DNA of 23,174 bases. Source: Halieaceae bacterium UBA4438 (GTDB lineage Bacteria > Pseudomonadota > Gammaproteobacteria > Pseudomonadales > Halieaceae). Shown piece after piece: positions 15,328-23,174 of the stretch (its first letter is position 1; each line of letters opens with the position of its first letter). The DNA lies in assembly GCA_002390485.1 (NCBI GenBank), contig DGPO01000070.1:7585-30758 (forward strand), read 5' to 3'. Made by a program: the position numbers and the translations under genes. A model generated the notes under the pieces. The model was given only the letters and a program-made list of their open reading frames with translations. It had not been told where the DNA came from and made no database searches.

Positions 15328-16035
15328 ATGGCAGACCTACTCATTATTCGGCACGGACAGGCGTCTTTTGGCGCAGACAACTACGATCAGTTGTCCACCC
15401 TAGGACAACGGCAGGCGGACCTTACGGGCGAGTTCCTCAGTCAGAGTGGCGTGCACTTTAGTGCGGCGTTCAGTGGTGATTTGTCGCGCCAGCGCGAGAC
15501 AGGCGAGCGCATTCTGGCGCAGTTAGAGGACGCGCCATCACTGGTCATCGATCCGCGGCTTAACGAAGTGCAAACCGATGAGCAAATGGCGGTGATGACG
15601 CCCTTACTGTGTGAGCAAGACCCCCGATTTGCAACGCTCATGGCGGATATGAACAAAGACAGCAAGTCCTTCCAGAAAATCATCGAGACCGTTTTTAATT
15701 ATTGGGTCAGTCCCAACTGTCAGGTCGCGGGTATTCAGAGTTGGCAGGACTACAGCGCGGGTGTCGTCAGTGCATTCGAGGCCGCGCGGGCGTCAGCCGA
15801 GTCAGGTTCGACGTCGGCGATCTTTACCTCTGGTGGGACGATCGCGACGCTCGTCGGCCACGTACTCGGTTTGTCTGCAGATCGGGTGTATGAGTTTTAT
15901 GAGCCCGTCTTTAATTGTTCGATCACGCGCCTTATTTTTAATTCTCGTAAGTGTTCACTGTCGACGTTCAATGACGTGTCGCACTTGCAACTCATGGGCG
16001 CTCAGCGTGGTGAGCGACTGGTGACCTACCGATGA
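15328..16035 (+). CDS. Histidine phosphatase superfamily protein (phosphoglycerate-mutase-like)
   Basis: This 235-residue protein has the RHG phosphohistidine motif at residues 8-10 (LLIIRHGQASF) followed by STLGQRQA, typical of the histidine phosphatase/phosphoglycerate mutase superfamily. The second catalytic His, normally just before GG in a VxHGG motif, is replaced by Ser (IFTSGGTIATLVGH). That variant is, from memory, seen in some uncharacterised family members and leaves activity uncertain. It starts 11 nt after aceK and overlaps the next gene by ATGA. The substrate is unknown; context suggests a metabolite or cofactor phosphatase tied to acyl-CoA catabolism. Confidence 0.82.
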   Translation: MADLLIIRHGQASFGADNYDQLSTLGQRQADLTGEFLSQSGVHFSAAFSGDLSRQRETGERILAQLEDAPSLVIDPRLNEVQTDEQMAVMTPLLCEQDPRFATLMADMNKDSKSFQKIIETVFNYWVSPNCQVAGIQSWQDYSAGVVSAFEAARASAESGSTSAIFTSGGTIATLVGHVLGLSADRVYEFYEPVFNCSITRLIFNSRKCSLSTFNDVSHLQLMGAQRGERLVTYR

Positions 16036-16586
16036 CAACATTATGGATAGTTAGGCACGGTGAGGCAGCCGCAAGCTGGGAAAAAGACCCAGATCCTGGC
16101 TTGTCAGCCCTCGGACAGCAGCAGGCAGAGGCGACGGCTGACGCGCTGTCGCATCGGGTGCCGCCGGATGTCAGTCTGATTTCAAGTCCGTTGCAGCGCG
16201 CTCAGGAAACGGCGCAAGCATTGGCGGACAAGCTCGACTCGCGAGTTGTGGAAATTGATAGCCGGTTTTCCGAAGTGCGTTCACCCGTCCCGCTGAGCGA
16301 ACGCAAAGTGTGGCTTCAGGGTTTTATGAAGCAAACGTGGAGTGAGCAATCCGATGACCTTTGGGAATGGCGATCAGAGATATTGTCTGGCCTCAAAGAA
16401 TGCACGGGCCCAACCGTCATCTTTTGCCATTTTTTGGTCATCAATGCAGTAATTGCTGACATTCTGGGTCGATCGGACGTTCTCCAAGTTTATCCGGCCA
16501 ACGCGTCGTTCCATGAACTCTCCCTTGACGAGGGTGAGTTGACGCTGGTTCAGCTTGGGGAACAGATGGAGACGCGCGTTAACTAG
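16032..16586 (+). CDS. Second histidine phosphatase family protein (SixA-like, short)
   Basis: This 184-residue member of the same superfamily is short like SixA or CobC-type enzymes. The N-terminal WIVRHGEAAA has His9 of the RHG motif, followed by LSALGQQQAEAT and SSPLQRAQETAQAL with the conserved Arg. The second His box is altered but keeps a histidine (VIFCHFLVINAV). Its ATG overlaps the previous stop (ATGA), so the two phosphatase-like genes are translationally coupled, and it ends by sharing CTAG (16583-16586) with the convergent thioesterase gene. SixA acts on phosphohistidine in phosphorelay HPt domains; whether this protein does is open. Confidence 0.78.
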   Translation: MTTLWIVRHGEAAASWEKDPDPGLSALGQQQAEATADALSHRVPPDVSLISSPLQRAQETAQALADKLDSRVVEIDSRFSEVRSPVPLSERKVWLQGFMKQTWSEQSDDLWEWRSEILSGLKECTGPTVIFCHFLVINAVIADILGRSDVLQVYPANASFHELSLDEGELTLVQLGEQMETRVN

Positions 16587-17434
16587 CGATCGCGCCGAAT
16601 TCGCATGAGTCCTTCTTGTGCTGTCGAGGCAATGAGTTTTCCGTCTCTGCTCCACAGAGAACCTCGGTTGTAACCGCGCGCACCGCCTGACCACGGGCTG
16701 TAGGTGTCATAGAGCACCCATTCGTCCATTTTCGGAATATCGTGAAACCAGATGGCATGATCGAGACTTGCACCGACGAATACTTTTTCAGGTCGTTCGT
16801 AGGGAAATGCAGAAAACGCGGTGCTGTACAGCGAAAAGTCCGAAATCATGGCGAGCGCCGCTTGCTGGGTTCGAAGGCATCCCTCAAAAGGACCAATGAC
16901 GCGGTACCACGACTGACTCACGGGCTCCTGTGCCTCCGGCAGTCGTTCTGTTATGCGCTCGCGCTCGACGCCAAAAAGGTCGAGCAGTGAGTGTGGCAGT
17001 AGGCCGTCTCGTTCAGCATTCAACCGTATCGCTTCTTCGGGCGAAATCACGTCCGGCATGCCCAGCGAGTGCGACATCCCTTCCTCTTCAACGTGGTAGC
17101 TGATTGACGTATTGAAGATGGCTTCCCCACGCTGACGCGCGACGACGCGGCGTGTGCAAAATGAACGCCCATTTCTAATCGGATCCACCTCGAGTTCAAT
17201 CGGGACGCTGGCGTCGCCGGCCCGTAAAAAGTAGCAATGCATCGAGTGGGCCGTAAAATGATCCTCTACCGTTTCGTAAGCGGCTAAAAGGCACTGCGCA
17301 ACGACCTGACCGCCAAACAGACGGAACTGCGGCTTCAGACTATCGCCAATAAACCAATAGTCACCCACGCGCTTGGGTGTAACCACGTCAAGGACCTCAG
17401 CAAATGTGAGCCTTGGAATTTCATTCGAATTCAT
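16583..17434 (-). CDS. tesB: Acyl-CoA thioesterase II (TesB family)
   Basis: TesB-type double-hotdog enzymes hydrolyse acyl-CoA to free acid and CoA, relieving CoA shortage or removing dead-end intermediates. The 283 residues match E. coli (286). RLFGGQVVAQ (38-47), HSMHCYFLRAGD (63-74) and DHAIWFH (225-231) are family motifs. Matching the spacing of E. coli Asp204/Thr228/Gln278 gives Asp199, Ser223 and Gln273 here, so the middle residue is Ser in place of Thr. The GAGG ribosome site lies just before the ATG. The gene follows the double TetR gene by 15 nt on the same strand, so it is probably under that regulator's autoregulated promoter. Confidence 0.9.
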   Translation of the reverse strand: MNSNEIPRLTFAEVLDVVTPKRVGDYWFIGDSLKPQFRLFGGQVVAQCLLAAYETVEDHFTAHSMHCYFLRAGDASVPIELEVDPIRNGRSFCTRRVVARQRGEAIFNTSISYHVEEEGMSHSLGMPDVISPEEAIRLNAERDGLLPHSLLDLFGVERERITERLPEAQEPVSQSWYRVIGPFEGCLRTQQAALAMISDFSLYSTAFSAFPYERPEKVFVGASLDHAIWFHDIPKMDEWVLYDTYSPWSGGARGYNRGSLWSRDGKLIASTAQEGLMRIRRDR

Positions 17435-17449
17435 CTGAACCTCGGATCT

Positions 17450-18733
17450 TTATCTGGGCTGGAGACCAAAGAAAAAGACATCAAAAAAATCATGCGCGGC
17501 GGATGTCGCGCTGTCGACCTTACGCCACTGATCGATATCGACAGCGGCGTTGATGGCGCTGACCAGTAAGTGACGAGCTACCAATACGTTTTGAGCACCA
17601 ATAGACCCTTCGGAGACTCCTAACGCCATGAGTTGTCCCAATTTGTCGTGAGTATCTTCGGTTCTCTGCAGCACTGCACGACGCAGTTTTGGTGGCAGTG
17701 CCGTGATGGAATTATACCTGATCAAGGGACCTTGATCCGAATTTTGTAATTCGAAAATGGCCGTACAGACCTTTCCTAATTTTTCCAGTGGTGAGATATC
17801 ACTTTGCTCGATCTGCGCGGTAATTCGGTCAAACTGATCGAGGGTAAACTCGTAACACTGGGCCAGAAGCGCCTCTTTGTTCGCAAAGTGGTAGTAAAAC
17901 GCGCCTTTAGAAACGTCTAAGGATTCTGCAATGTCATCGAGTGAGGTACCGTGAAATCCCTTGCGGTTAAAATGCCGCGTCCCGGCCCTTAAAAAGGCTT
18001 CTTGCTTGATGCGATTTTGCGCCTCGCGGTTAAAGCCCTCGCTGATATTCAGCGTGGAAAGACTCTCCGAAGCCTGCCACTTAAAGTCGGTGTGTTGAGG
18101 CACTAATCCGCCTGTAAAAAGTGTTCTAACTGTTGATGCGGCGCTTTGGGTTTCTGACTCGGGCATTTCGTAAAGCCAGTAAAACGACCAGTCGAGCGCA
18201 GTTAACAGTGCACGTGCTGTGGTGGTGGTGTTGCAGTCTCGTATGACACCTTGCGAAATACCTTCGCGCAGATAGCCTCTGAAGCGTTTAAACATTCGGA
18301 GGTAATCGTCCTTGAGTTCAGCACGTTGTTCCTTGGGCAGCACAGCGAGTTCGAGCGGGGCCGCGTAGTAGTCTCCTCGACCGGAGAGAGAGTCCAGGCT
18401 CAGTTCGATATGACGTTCCATTGAGCGGATGACTCGCTCCAATGGGTTTTCGGTCTCTCGTTCGACCTCGTCCAGCGACAGATGGAGACGGGCCATGGCG
18501 CTTTGGTAGCACTGATAGATCAGGTCTTCCTTGGTTTTTACGTAGTAGTAAAGGCTCGTCTTCGTCAGACCGAGCTTATCCGCTACGTCGGCCAGCGTCG
18601 TTGAGCGAGCGCCTTTGGTATTGAACAGTTTGGCTGCGCGCGAGAGAATCGCGGCGCGTTTGGCTTCGTGCTGTGCACCTCGACTGAAGGGCGATCCCGA
18701 AGTCACTTTGTTCTCAACTGCGATTTTTTCCAT
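17450..18733 (-). CDS. Tandem (double) TetR-family transcriptional regulator
   Basis: This 427-residue protein contains two TetR units in one chain. The first DNA-binding domain (about 24-70) has STTLADVADKLGLTKTSLYYYVKTKEDL, a textbook TetR helix-turn-helix. A ligand/dimer domain follows (about 71-210). The second DNA-binding domain (about 241-288) has GTSLDDIAESLDVSKGAFYYHFANKEAL, followed by its own ligand domain (about 289-427). Normal TetR proteins are about 200 residues. The single chain may fold as an internal pseudo-dimer or form larger complexes. It is co-directional with tesB and divergent from the crotonase gene, so it probably controls both in response to an acyl-CoA or related ligand. 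No strong ribosome site is seen before its ATG. Confidence 0.9.
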   Translation of the reverse strand: MEKIAVENKVTSGSPFSRGAQHEAKRAAILSRAAKLFNTKGARSTTLADVADKLGLTKTSLYYYVKTKEDLIYQCYQSAMARLHLSLDEVERETENPLERVIRSMERHIELSLDSLSGRGDYYAAPLELAVLPKEQRAELKDDYLRMFKRFRGYLREGISQGVIRDCNTTTTARALLTALDWSFYWLYEMPESETQSAASTVRTLFTGGLVPQHTDFKWQASESLSTLNISEGFNREAQNRIKQEAFLRAGTRHFNRKGFHGTSLDDIAESLDVSKGAFYYHFANKEALLAQCYEFTLDQFDRITAQIEQSDISPLEKLGKVCTAIFELQNSDQGPLIRYNSITALPPKLRRAVLQRTEDTHDKLGQLMALGVSEGSIGAQNVLVARHLLVSAINAAVDIDQWRKVDSATSAAHDFFDVFFFGLQPR

Positions 18734-18784
18734 GACGATGAGCGGAGTCCAGTCAGCCAGTAATACAGCGATGACATTCTCGCT

Positions 18785-18800
18785 GTTCGAAGATTTGAAC
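18785..18800. promoter_or_regulatory. Candidate TetR-type operator
   Basis: GTTCGAAGATTTGAAC at 18785-18800 is an imperfect 16-bp palindrome (12 of 16 positions symmetric) lying between the divergent double-TetR and crotonase genes. A further GAAC at 18817-18820 lies 20 bp, two helical turns, from the one at 18797. The position suits autoregulation; the sequence evidence is moderate. Confidence 0.4.
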
Positions 18801-18883
18801 TTTAGGTATTTTTTTTGAACCTGTCCATCGGTCTATGCAAATCAGTCGTGTAACAATGCAAAGACAGGCAGTGGAGATCACGA

Positions 18884-19633
18884 ATGACTGACTCAGTCCG
18901 TTTTAAGATTAATGACGTGGTGGCAGAGCTGACACTCAGCGCGCCGTCTCGACGAAATGCCATTGGGGCACACGAAATTACAGCCGTCAAAAGCGCGCTG
19001 GCGTCCATTCCCGATACCTGTCGCTTGCTGGTCGTTCGCGCTGAAGGGCCGGTGTTTTGCGCTGGAGCCAACTTGAAGGAAATCACTGACGGTGTCATGG
19101 ACGGTGACGACTTCCAGTCTATGACCAATACCATTGCCGCACTCGATATTCCCAGCTTGGCCATTGTTGAGGGCGATGTATTTGGCGGCGGTGCTGAGCT
19201 CTTATTCAGCTGCGATTTTCGACTTGGCGTCACCACAAAGACACTCAAAATACCTGCCGCCGCTGTGGGTCTGTGTTACCCGGTTGAGGGCATCGAGCGG
19301 ATGACTCAGCGGCTAGGCAGTACGTTGGTGCGTCGGCTTCTATTGACCACGATGCCAATGCCCTTTGAAGAGCTCCATCAGCACGGCGCATTTGACTGGA
19401 TGGTATCCAGTGACGACGTTAACGAGCGCTCTGAGGAGATCATTGCACTGCTTAAGGACCTTGCGCCTTTATCTGTGCGCGCCATGCTTGCCATCATCAA
19501 GTCGGTCGAGCAGGGACAGTTTGATCGGCAGCATGCGCAGGCGCAGGCGGATCAGTGCAGTGCGTCAGAAGACTTGCAGGAAGGTCTGCGCGCAATGAGA
19601 GAGAAGCGCAAACCGACGTTTAAGAACCAGTAG
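18884..19633 (+). CDS. Enoyl-CoA hydratase/isomerase (crotonase) family protein
   Basis: This 249-residue crotonase-fold protein acts on CoA thioesters. The oxyanion-hole segments are CAGANLKE (59-66) and GGGAEL (101-106), with Glu105 at the first catalytic position of hydratases. The second hydratase Glu (the PE before LGxxPG in rat enoyl-CoA hydratase) is Ala125 here, within [15 protein letters not shown] simple hydratase reaction is therefore doubtful; isomerase, hydrolase or another crotonase activity is possible. It is divergent from the double TetR gene across 150 nt. Its 3' end overlaps the convergent sensor kinase gene by 14 nt. Confidence 0.85.
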   Translation: MTDSVRFKINDVVAELTLSAPSRRNAIGAHEITAVKSALASIPDTCRLLVVRAEGPVFCAGANLKEITDGVMDGDDFQSMTNTIAALDIPSLAIVEGDVFGGGAELLFSCDFRLGVTTKTLKIPAAAVGLCYPVEGIERMTQRLGSTLVRRLLLTTMPMPFEELHQHGAFDWMVSSDDVNERSEEIIALLKDLAPLSVRAMLAIIKSVEQGQFDRQHAQAQADQCSASEDLQEGLRAMREKRKPTFKNQ

Positions 19634-22600
19634 CGAGTGCAGTGCGAATGTCTGCATAGTGCGAGAGAAGTTGTTTTAAGCTCTCTTTAGTGAGCTGTTC
19701 CAACTCCGTTAACTCATCCGGCGTTAACGTTTGACCGGCATCTCGCGACGCGGCCTCGATTTGCGCCAGACGCCCGCCAAGCACCTGCGCACCGATGTTC
19801 AAGGCTGACGACTTCATCGCATGCACCAAACGCCGTGTTTCGTTTGCGTCAGTGTTCCGCGTGGCGTTGCCGATGTCGTCAATAAACAGTGGGACCTGCT
19901 GTTCAAACAAAGTGACGACTTGATCGACTAAATCGACACCCGATCCAGGATTGATTTTTGCGATGACGTGGAGCGCTTCATCGTTAATCAGTGATTTTAA
20001 GCTGCTGAGATCTGTCGCTTGCTCACGCGTCATTGGCAAATGCTTAACCAGCATTCGCTCAAGATCGAGTACAGAAAATGGCTTCACGAGCACGTCGTTC
20101 ATTCCCGATGCCAGTGCGTCCTCAAAGTCGCCCACGGACGCAGAGGCGGTGGCCGCGATAATGGGCGTGGTGATGTTGTTTGCTCTCATTTCACGCGTCG
20201 CCTCAAAGCCATCCATATTGGGCATCAGACAGTCCATCAAAATGAGATCGAATGACTGGTTGCTGGCTGCAACGACGGCAGCGAGGCCATCGCTTACCGT
20301 CTCATAAGAGGCCCCAAGTCCACTGAGCATACTTTCGGCCAGCAGTTGGTTAACCGCGTTGTCGTCGACGACCAATACGTGCACATTCTGCAGTGGGCGA
20401 GAAAATTCCGCATCGCTATTCACCTCGGGCCGGTGTAATGCGTCGAGCAATGTTGCCGTCGTTACCGGTTTGTGCACGAAGTCCCACACGTCAGTGGCAA
20501 TTAAGGGGTTATCACTTCGGATATCGATCAACAGCAGTTTTTCCAACGTCTTCGGTGACTGACCAAAGGCAGCCACTTTAGACGCCGAACACATTTCGTC
20601 GACAATCACGGTTTGGACCTCGGTCGATATGTCACTGGGGTGTTCTACGCGGATCATTTCATACCCCAGCCGTAACAGTTGCGACTGCATGCTCTGGGCA
20701 AGTTTGTCATCGTCGGTGCAGAGCGCCACACGACCGGCGTTCTCGACAGCGAGAGAGCGCTCTTTTTTCAAAGGAACGGTGACGTGTACCAGCGTACCGC
20801 ACTGGTCCGGACCGTCAAACAGCTGCAGGTCACCGCCAAGAAAGCTCATGTAGCTCTTACAAATCGCAAGCCCGAGGCCGGTTCCCCCATATCGTCGCGT
20901 CGTTGTCGCATCTGCCTGTGTAAACTTCTCGAAAATCTTCTCGCGTGAGGCCTCAGGAATACCCACGCCCGTGTCTTGTACAGCAATGACAATGGCATTA
21001 TTTTCATCGAGGTGGGTTGTGACGTCGACGGCCCCAACCTCGGTAAACTTGACCGCGTTACCTACAATGTTGGTGACGACTTGCCTGAGCTTTTGAGCAT
21101 CACCCCGATAGGTGCCTGCAACGTTGAAGTCGTGGCGAACTCTGAGGTCGAGGGACTTGCGTTGAGCCGGCTCCCCCTGCAGATACACGACTTCATCGAC
21201 GAGGTCACACAGGTCAAAAACCTCTTCATCGAGCTCGAGTTTGTCGGCTTCAATCTTTGAAATATCTAAGATTTCATTGATCAGTTGCAGGAGCGTTTTA
21301 CCGCTGTTCATGGCCGTTCGCGCTAAGCGGGACTGGCGAGACGATATGCCGGCGTTGAGCAGTAGCTCATTCATTCCAATGATACCGTGCAATGGCGTAC
21401 GAATTTCGTGGCTCATGACGGCGAGAAATTCTGTCTTGGCCTGATTCGCGTGCTCGGCTTCTCGCTTGGCCAGTTCGAGTTCGTGCGTCCGCTCAACTAT
21501 TTTTTGCTTCAATTCGCGAGCACGCATCACCGAGGCGCGAATGTTCCGTCGAAGGACCAGGATAACCAGCACGATGAACATTAGGGTCGCCGCCGCGTAA
21601 GAGGCGTAGGCCTGTGTTGTCTGGTACCACGGTGGCGCCACCACGATGGGTAACGACAAGCCCGTTCGATTCCAGACACCGTTACTGCCCCGCGCGGCCA
21701 ACTGCAGAGTGTAGCTGCCAGGTCGCAAGGTGGTGAGCTGGATTTTTCCGGTGGTTGAGTCCCAGTCGTAAATGGGATCGAGTCGGTGTTCGTATTCGAC
21801 GGTCCAAGGTGCTCGATAGTCGGCGGCAAAAAATTCAATGGTGGCGAGGGTGTCGGCCGCATCGAGTTCAAGCACACTGGTGCTCGACGATGGATAAAAC
21901 TTCCTCCCCATGACATTAATTTCGCCAAAACCAAGGTCTATAGGGCGCTCGTCAATGGCGTCAAGTAAACCGTCCAGGTAAGTGACGCCGCGGGGACTTC
22001 CGAAGTAAAGCGTGCCGTCGGAGCTCTTGTAACTTGCCCCGGAGTTATATTCCTCTGCGGTGACACCCAGGCGTGACGCAAAGTGTTTGATACCCCCCGA
22101 TGCCTCATTGACGCGGGTCAGACCGTCATTGTGTGCCAGCCACAAGTTCCCATAGTTGTCGTACTGAATGCCGACCACCGCAAGGCTGGGTAATTCGAAT
22201 GCGCGCGAGAGGTTGGTCAGCGCGGTGCCTTCGCCATAGGCATCTCGCTCTAAACGGTAGAGTCCGGCGTCGTTGGTGCCCAGTAGCACCGAGCCGCTGG
22301 CTTCGACTTCAATCGCGACAATGGTGGTCCCAGCCTCGAGCGACACACCAAGCGGGGCGCCATTGAGTGACAGCGTTCTTATGGTGTCCAGGGTTGGGCT
22401 AATAATCCCGAGACTCTGGGCCATGCCTACTAAAATTGCGCCGTTTTGGTCTTCAGCAAGGGTAATGTGGAAGTCGCTGATAAACTCATCAAACCCACCG
22501 CGCAGGGTTCTTAGTACTTTTCCTGAGGGGTCGACAATAGAGGTTCCCCCGCCAAAGGTTGCGGCAATCACATGCCCGGACGAGTGCGATAAAACCGAGG

Positions 22601-23174
22601 TGACCCCCGGCGCTTGCAATGCGAAGGGGTTGCCGTACTCAAGCGCCACTGCCTGCATATCACCGCGCGTTGAATCGAACCGATAGAGACCGGCGTCGAA
22701 GGTCCCAGCCCATAAAATATCACCCTGACTCGTCAGCGACATAATTTGATTGCTGGTTAACACCGGCGCAGTGGCAGAGTTAATCCATTCAAACTGGTTG
22801 GCACCTAAGGGGAGTTTATTCAGACCGTCCTGAGTACCCACCCAGAGCGTGCCGCTGACATCTTGATGCACGGCATTTGTGTGGTTGCTGGAGAGGCGCG
22901 CATTGGTTGTGTTGAAAGAATCGAACTGAGTTCTTGCGCCTTGCGCAAGCCCCTGTCGGGTGCCCACCCAGTAGCTACCGTCGTTCGATTTGTAAAGTCC
23001 GGTAATCCAGTTGCTGGGCAGGCCGCTGGCAAAGGCCGTGTAGTGCTGAAATGAACGACCACGGTCTTGCGTGTACACCAGCCCGTTGGGTGTGCCTATC
23101 CAAATACCGTCATCATCCGCGAGCAGCGCCGTGACGGTGTCAGAGGGGAGTTCGTTATCATTAGTCCCCTGACC
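19620..23174 (-). CDS. Hybrid sensor histidine kinase with beta-propeller sensor (N-terminus outside window)
   Basis: The frame stays open to the right edge, so 1184 residues are visible and the true start is beyond. The order is: a two-component-regulator beta-propeller (residues 1 to about 420; repeats such as [37 protein letters not shown]); a Y_Y_Y domain (about 430-510); and a transmembrane helix (about 522-542). A coiled-coil linker and HisKA with His589 ([11 protein letters not shown]) follow. HATPase has [18 protein letters not shown] and GTGLGLAI. Next come a divergent receiver-like domain (about 814-917), a full receiver with Asp981 ([13 protein letters not shown]), and an HPt domain with His1118 ([14 protein letters not shown]). 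This supports a His-Asp-His relay to a separate response regulator not in the window. The periplasmic ligand is unknown. It resembles Bacteroidetes hybrid two-component sensors but lacks a DNA-binding output. Confidence 0.93.
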   Translation of the reverse strand, partial: GQGTNDNELPSDTVTALLADDDGIWIGTPNGLVYTQDRGRSFQHYTAFASGLPSNWITGLYKSNDGSYWVGTRQGLAQGARTQFDSFNTTNARLSSNHTNAVHQDVSGTLWVGTQDGLNKLPLGANQFEWINSATAPVLTSNQIMSLTSQGDILWAGTFDAGLYRFDSTRGDMQAVALEYGNPFALQAPGVTSVLSHSSGHVIAATFGGGTSIVDPSGKVLRTLRGGFDEFISDFHITLAEDQNGAILVGMAQSLGIISPTLDTIRTLSLNGAPLGVSLEAGTTIVAIEVEASGSVLLGTNDAGLYRLERDAYGEGTALTNLSRAFELPSLAVVGIQYDNYGNLWLAHNDGLTRVNEASGGIKHFASRLGVTAEEYNSGASYKSSDGTLYFGSPRGVTYLDGLLDAIDERPIDLGFGEINVMGRKFYPSSSTSVLELDAADTLATIEFFAADYRAPWTVEYEHRLDPIYDWDSTTGKIQLTTLRPGSYTLQLAARGSNGVWNRTGLSLPIVVAPPWYQTTQAYASYAAATLMFIVLVILVLRRNIRASVMRARELKQKIVERTHELELAKREAEHANQAKTEFLAVMSHEIRTPLHGIIGMNELLLNAGISSRQSRLARTAMNSGKTLLQLINEILDISKIEADKLELDEEVFDLCDLVDEVVYLQGEPAQRKSLDLRVRHDFNVAGTYRGDAQKLRQVVTNIVGNAVKFTEVGAVDVTTHLDENNAIVIAVQDTGVGIPEASREKIFEKFTQADATTTRRYGGTGLGLAICKSYMSFLGGDLQLFDGPDQCGTLVHVTVPLKKERSLAVENAGRVALCTDDDKLAQSMQSQLLRLGYEMIRVEHPSDISTEVQTVIVDEMCSASKVAAFGQSPKTLEKLLLIDIRSDNPLIATDVWDFVHKPVTTATLLDALHRPEVNSDAEFSRPLQNVHVLVVDDNAVNQLLAESMLSGLGASYETVSDGLAAVVAASNQSFDLILMDCLMPNMDGFEATREMRANNITTPIIAATASASVGDFEDALASGMNDVLVKPFSVLDLERMLVKHLPMTREQATDLSSLKSLINDEALHVIAKINPGSGVDLVDQVVTLFEQQVPLFIDDIGNATRNTDANETRRLVHAMKSSALNIGAQVLGGRLAQIEAASRDAGQTLTPDELTELEQLTKESLKQLLSHYADIRTALATGS

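Noticed and set aside
1..23174. CRISPR arrays, insertion sequences, tRNA/rRNA genes, phage or defence genes
   Set aside because: No regularly spaced direct repeats, transposase or integrase motifs, tRNA-like cloverleaf or rRNA sequence was noticed on either strand.

Overview
This window carries 21 protein-coding genes on both strands, almost without gaps, plus the possible first codons of a 22nd at the left edge. Gene content and order point to a gammaproteobacterium. The order ratA-rnfH-bamE-fur-recN-(hrcA)-grpE-dnaK-dnaJ-dapB is, from memory, the Pseudomonas-like arrangement, and aceK and RatA/RnfH/BamE are proteobacterial. The acyl-CoA genes on the right and the compact layout recall marine gammaproteobacteria such as the OM60/NOR5 (Halieaceae) group. 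That family-level guess is inference only.

Left third (1-9430), conserved core. ratA and rnfH run rightward. bamE runs leftward and is divergent from fur. recN converges on fur. hrcA, grpE, dnaK, dnaJ and dapB then run rightward as the heat-shock block. Good sigma-32-type promoter matches lie before grpE and before dnaK. A strong intrinsic terminator or attenuator separates dnaK from dnaJ, and small GC-rich hairpins sit just upstream of the dnaK and dnaJ ribosome binding sites. hrcA is present, yet no CIRCE operator can be seen. A perfect inverted repeat with CIRCE-like overall size (27 bp) but a different sequence lies between hrcA and the grpE promoter.

Middle (9443-16586). The carAB genes that often follow dapB are absent. 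Instead there is a CnoX-type thioredoxin-TPR protein. After a probable promoter comes a tight rightward series: two complementary, probably heteromeric acyl-CoA dehydrogenase subunits, a short-chain dehydrogenase, isocitrate dehydrogenase kinase/phosphatase (aceK), and two overlapping histidine-phosphatase-family genes. This looks like an acyl-CoA catabolic module physically linked to the switch that sends acetyl-CoA carbon into the glyoxylate bypass.

Right (16583-23174). A leftward pair encodes an unusual regulator made of two complete TetR units in one chain and a TesB-type thioesterase. A crotonase-family gene diverges from it across a 150-bp control region containing a candidate palindromic operator. 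Last is a large leftward hybrid sensor kinase (beta-propeller sensor, transmembrane segment, HisKA/HATPase, two receiver-like domains, HPt) whose N-terminus lies beyond the window.

All four convergent gene pairs overlap at their 3' ends. Three of them share a 4-bp palindromic stop (TTAA or CTAG). No tRNA, rRNA, CRISPR array, insertion sequence or prophage gene was seen. No gene-free stretch exceeds about 175 bases.
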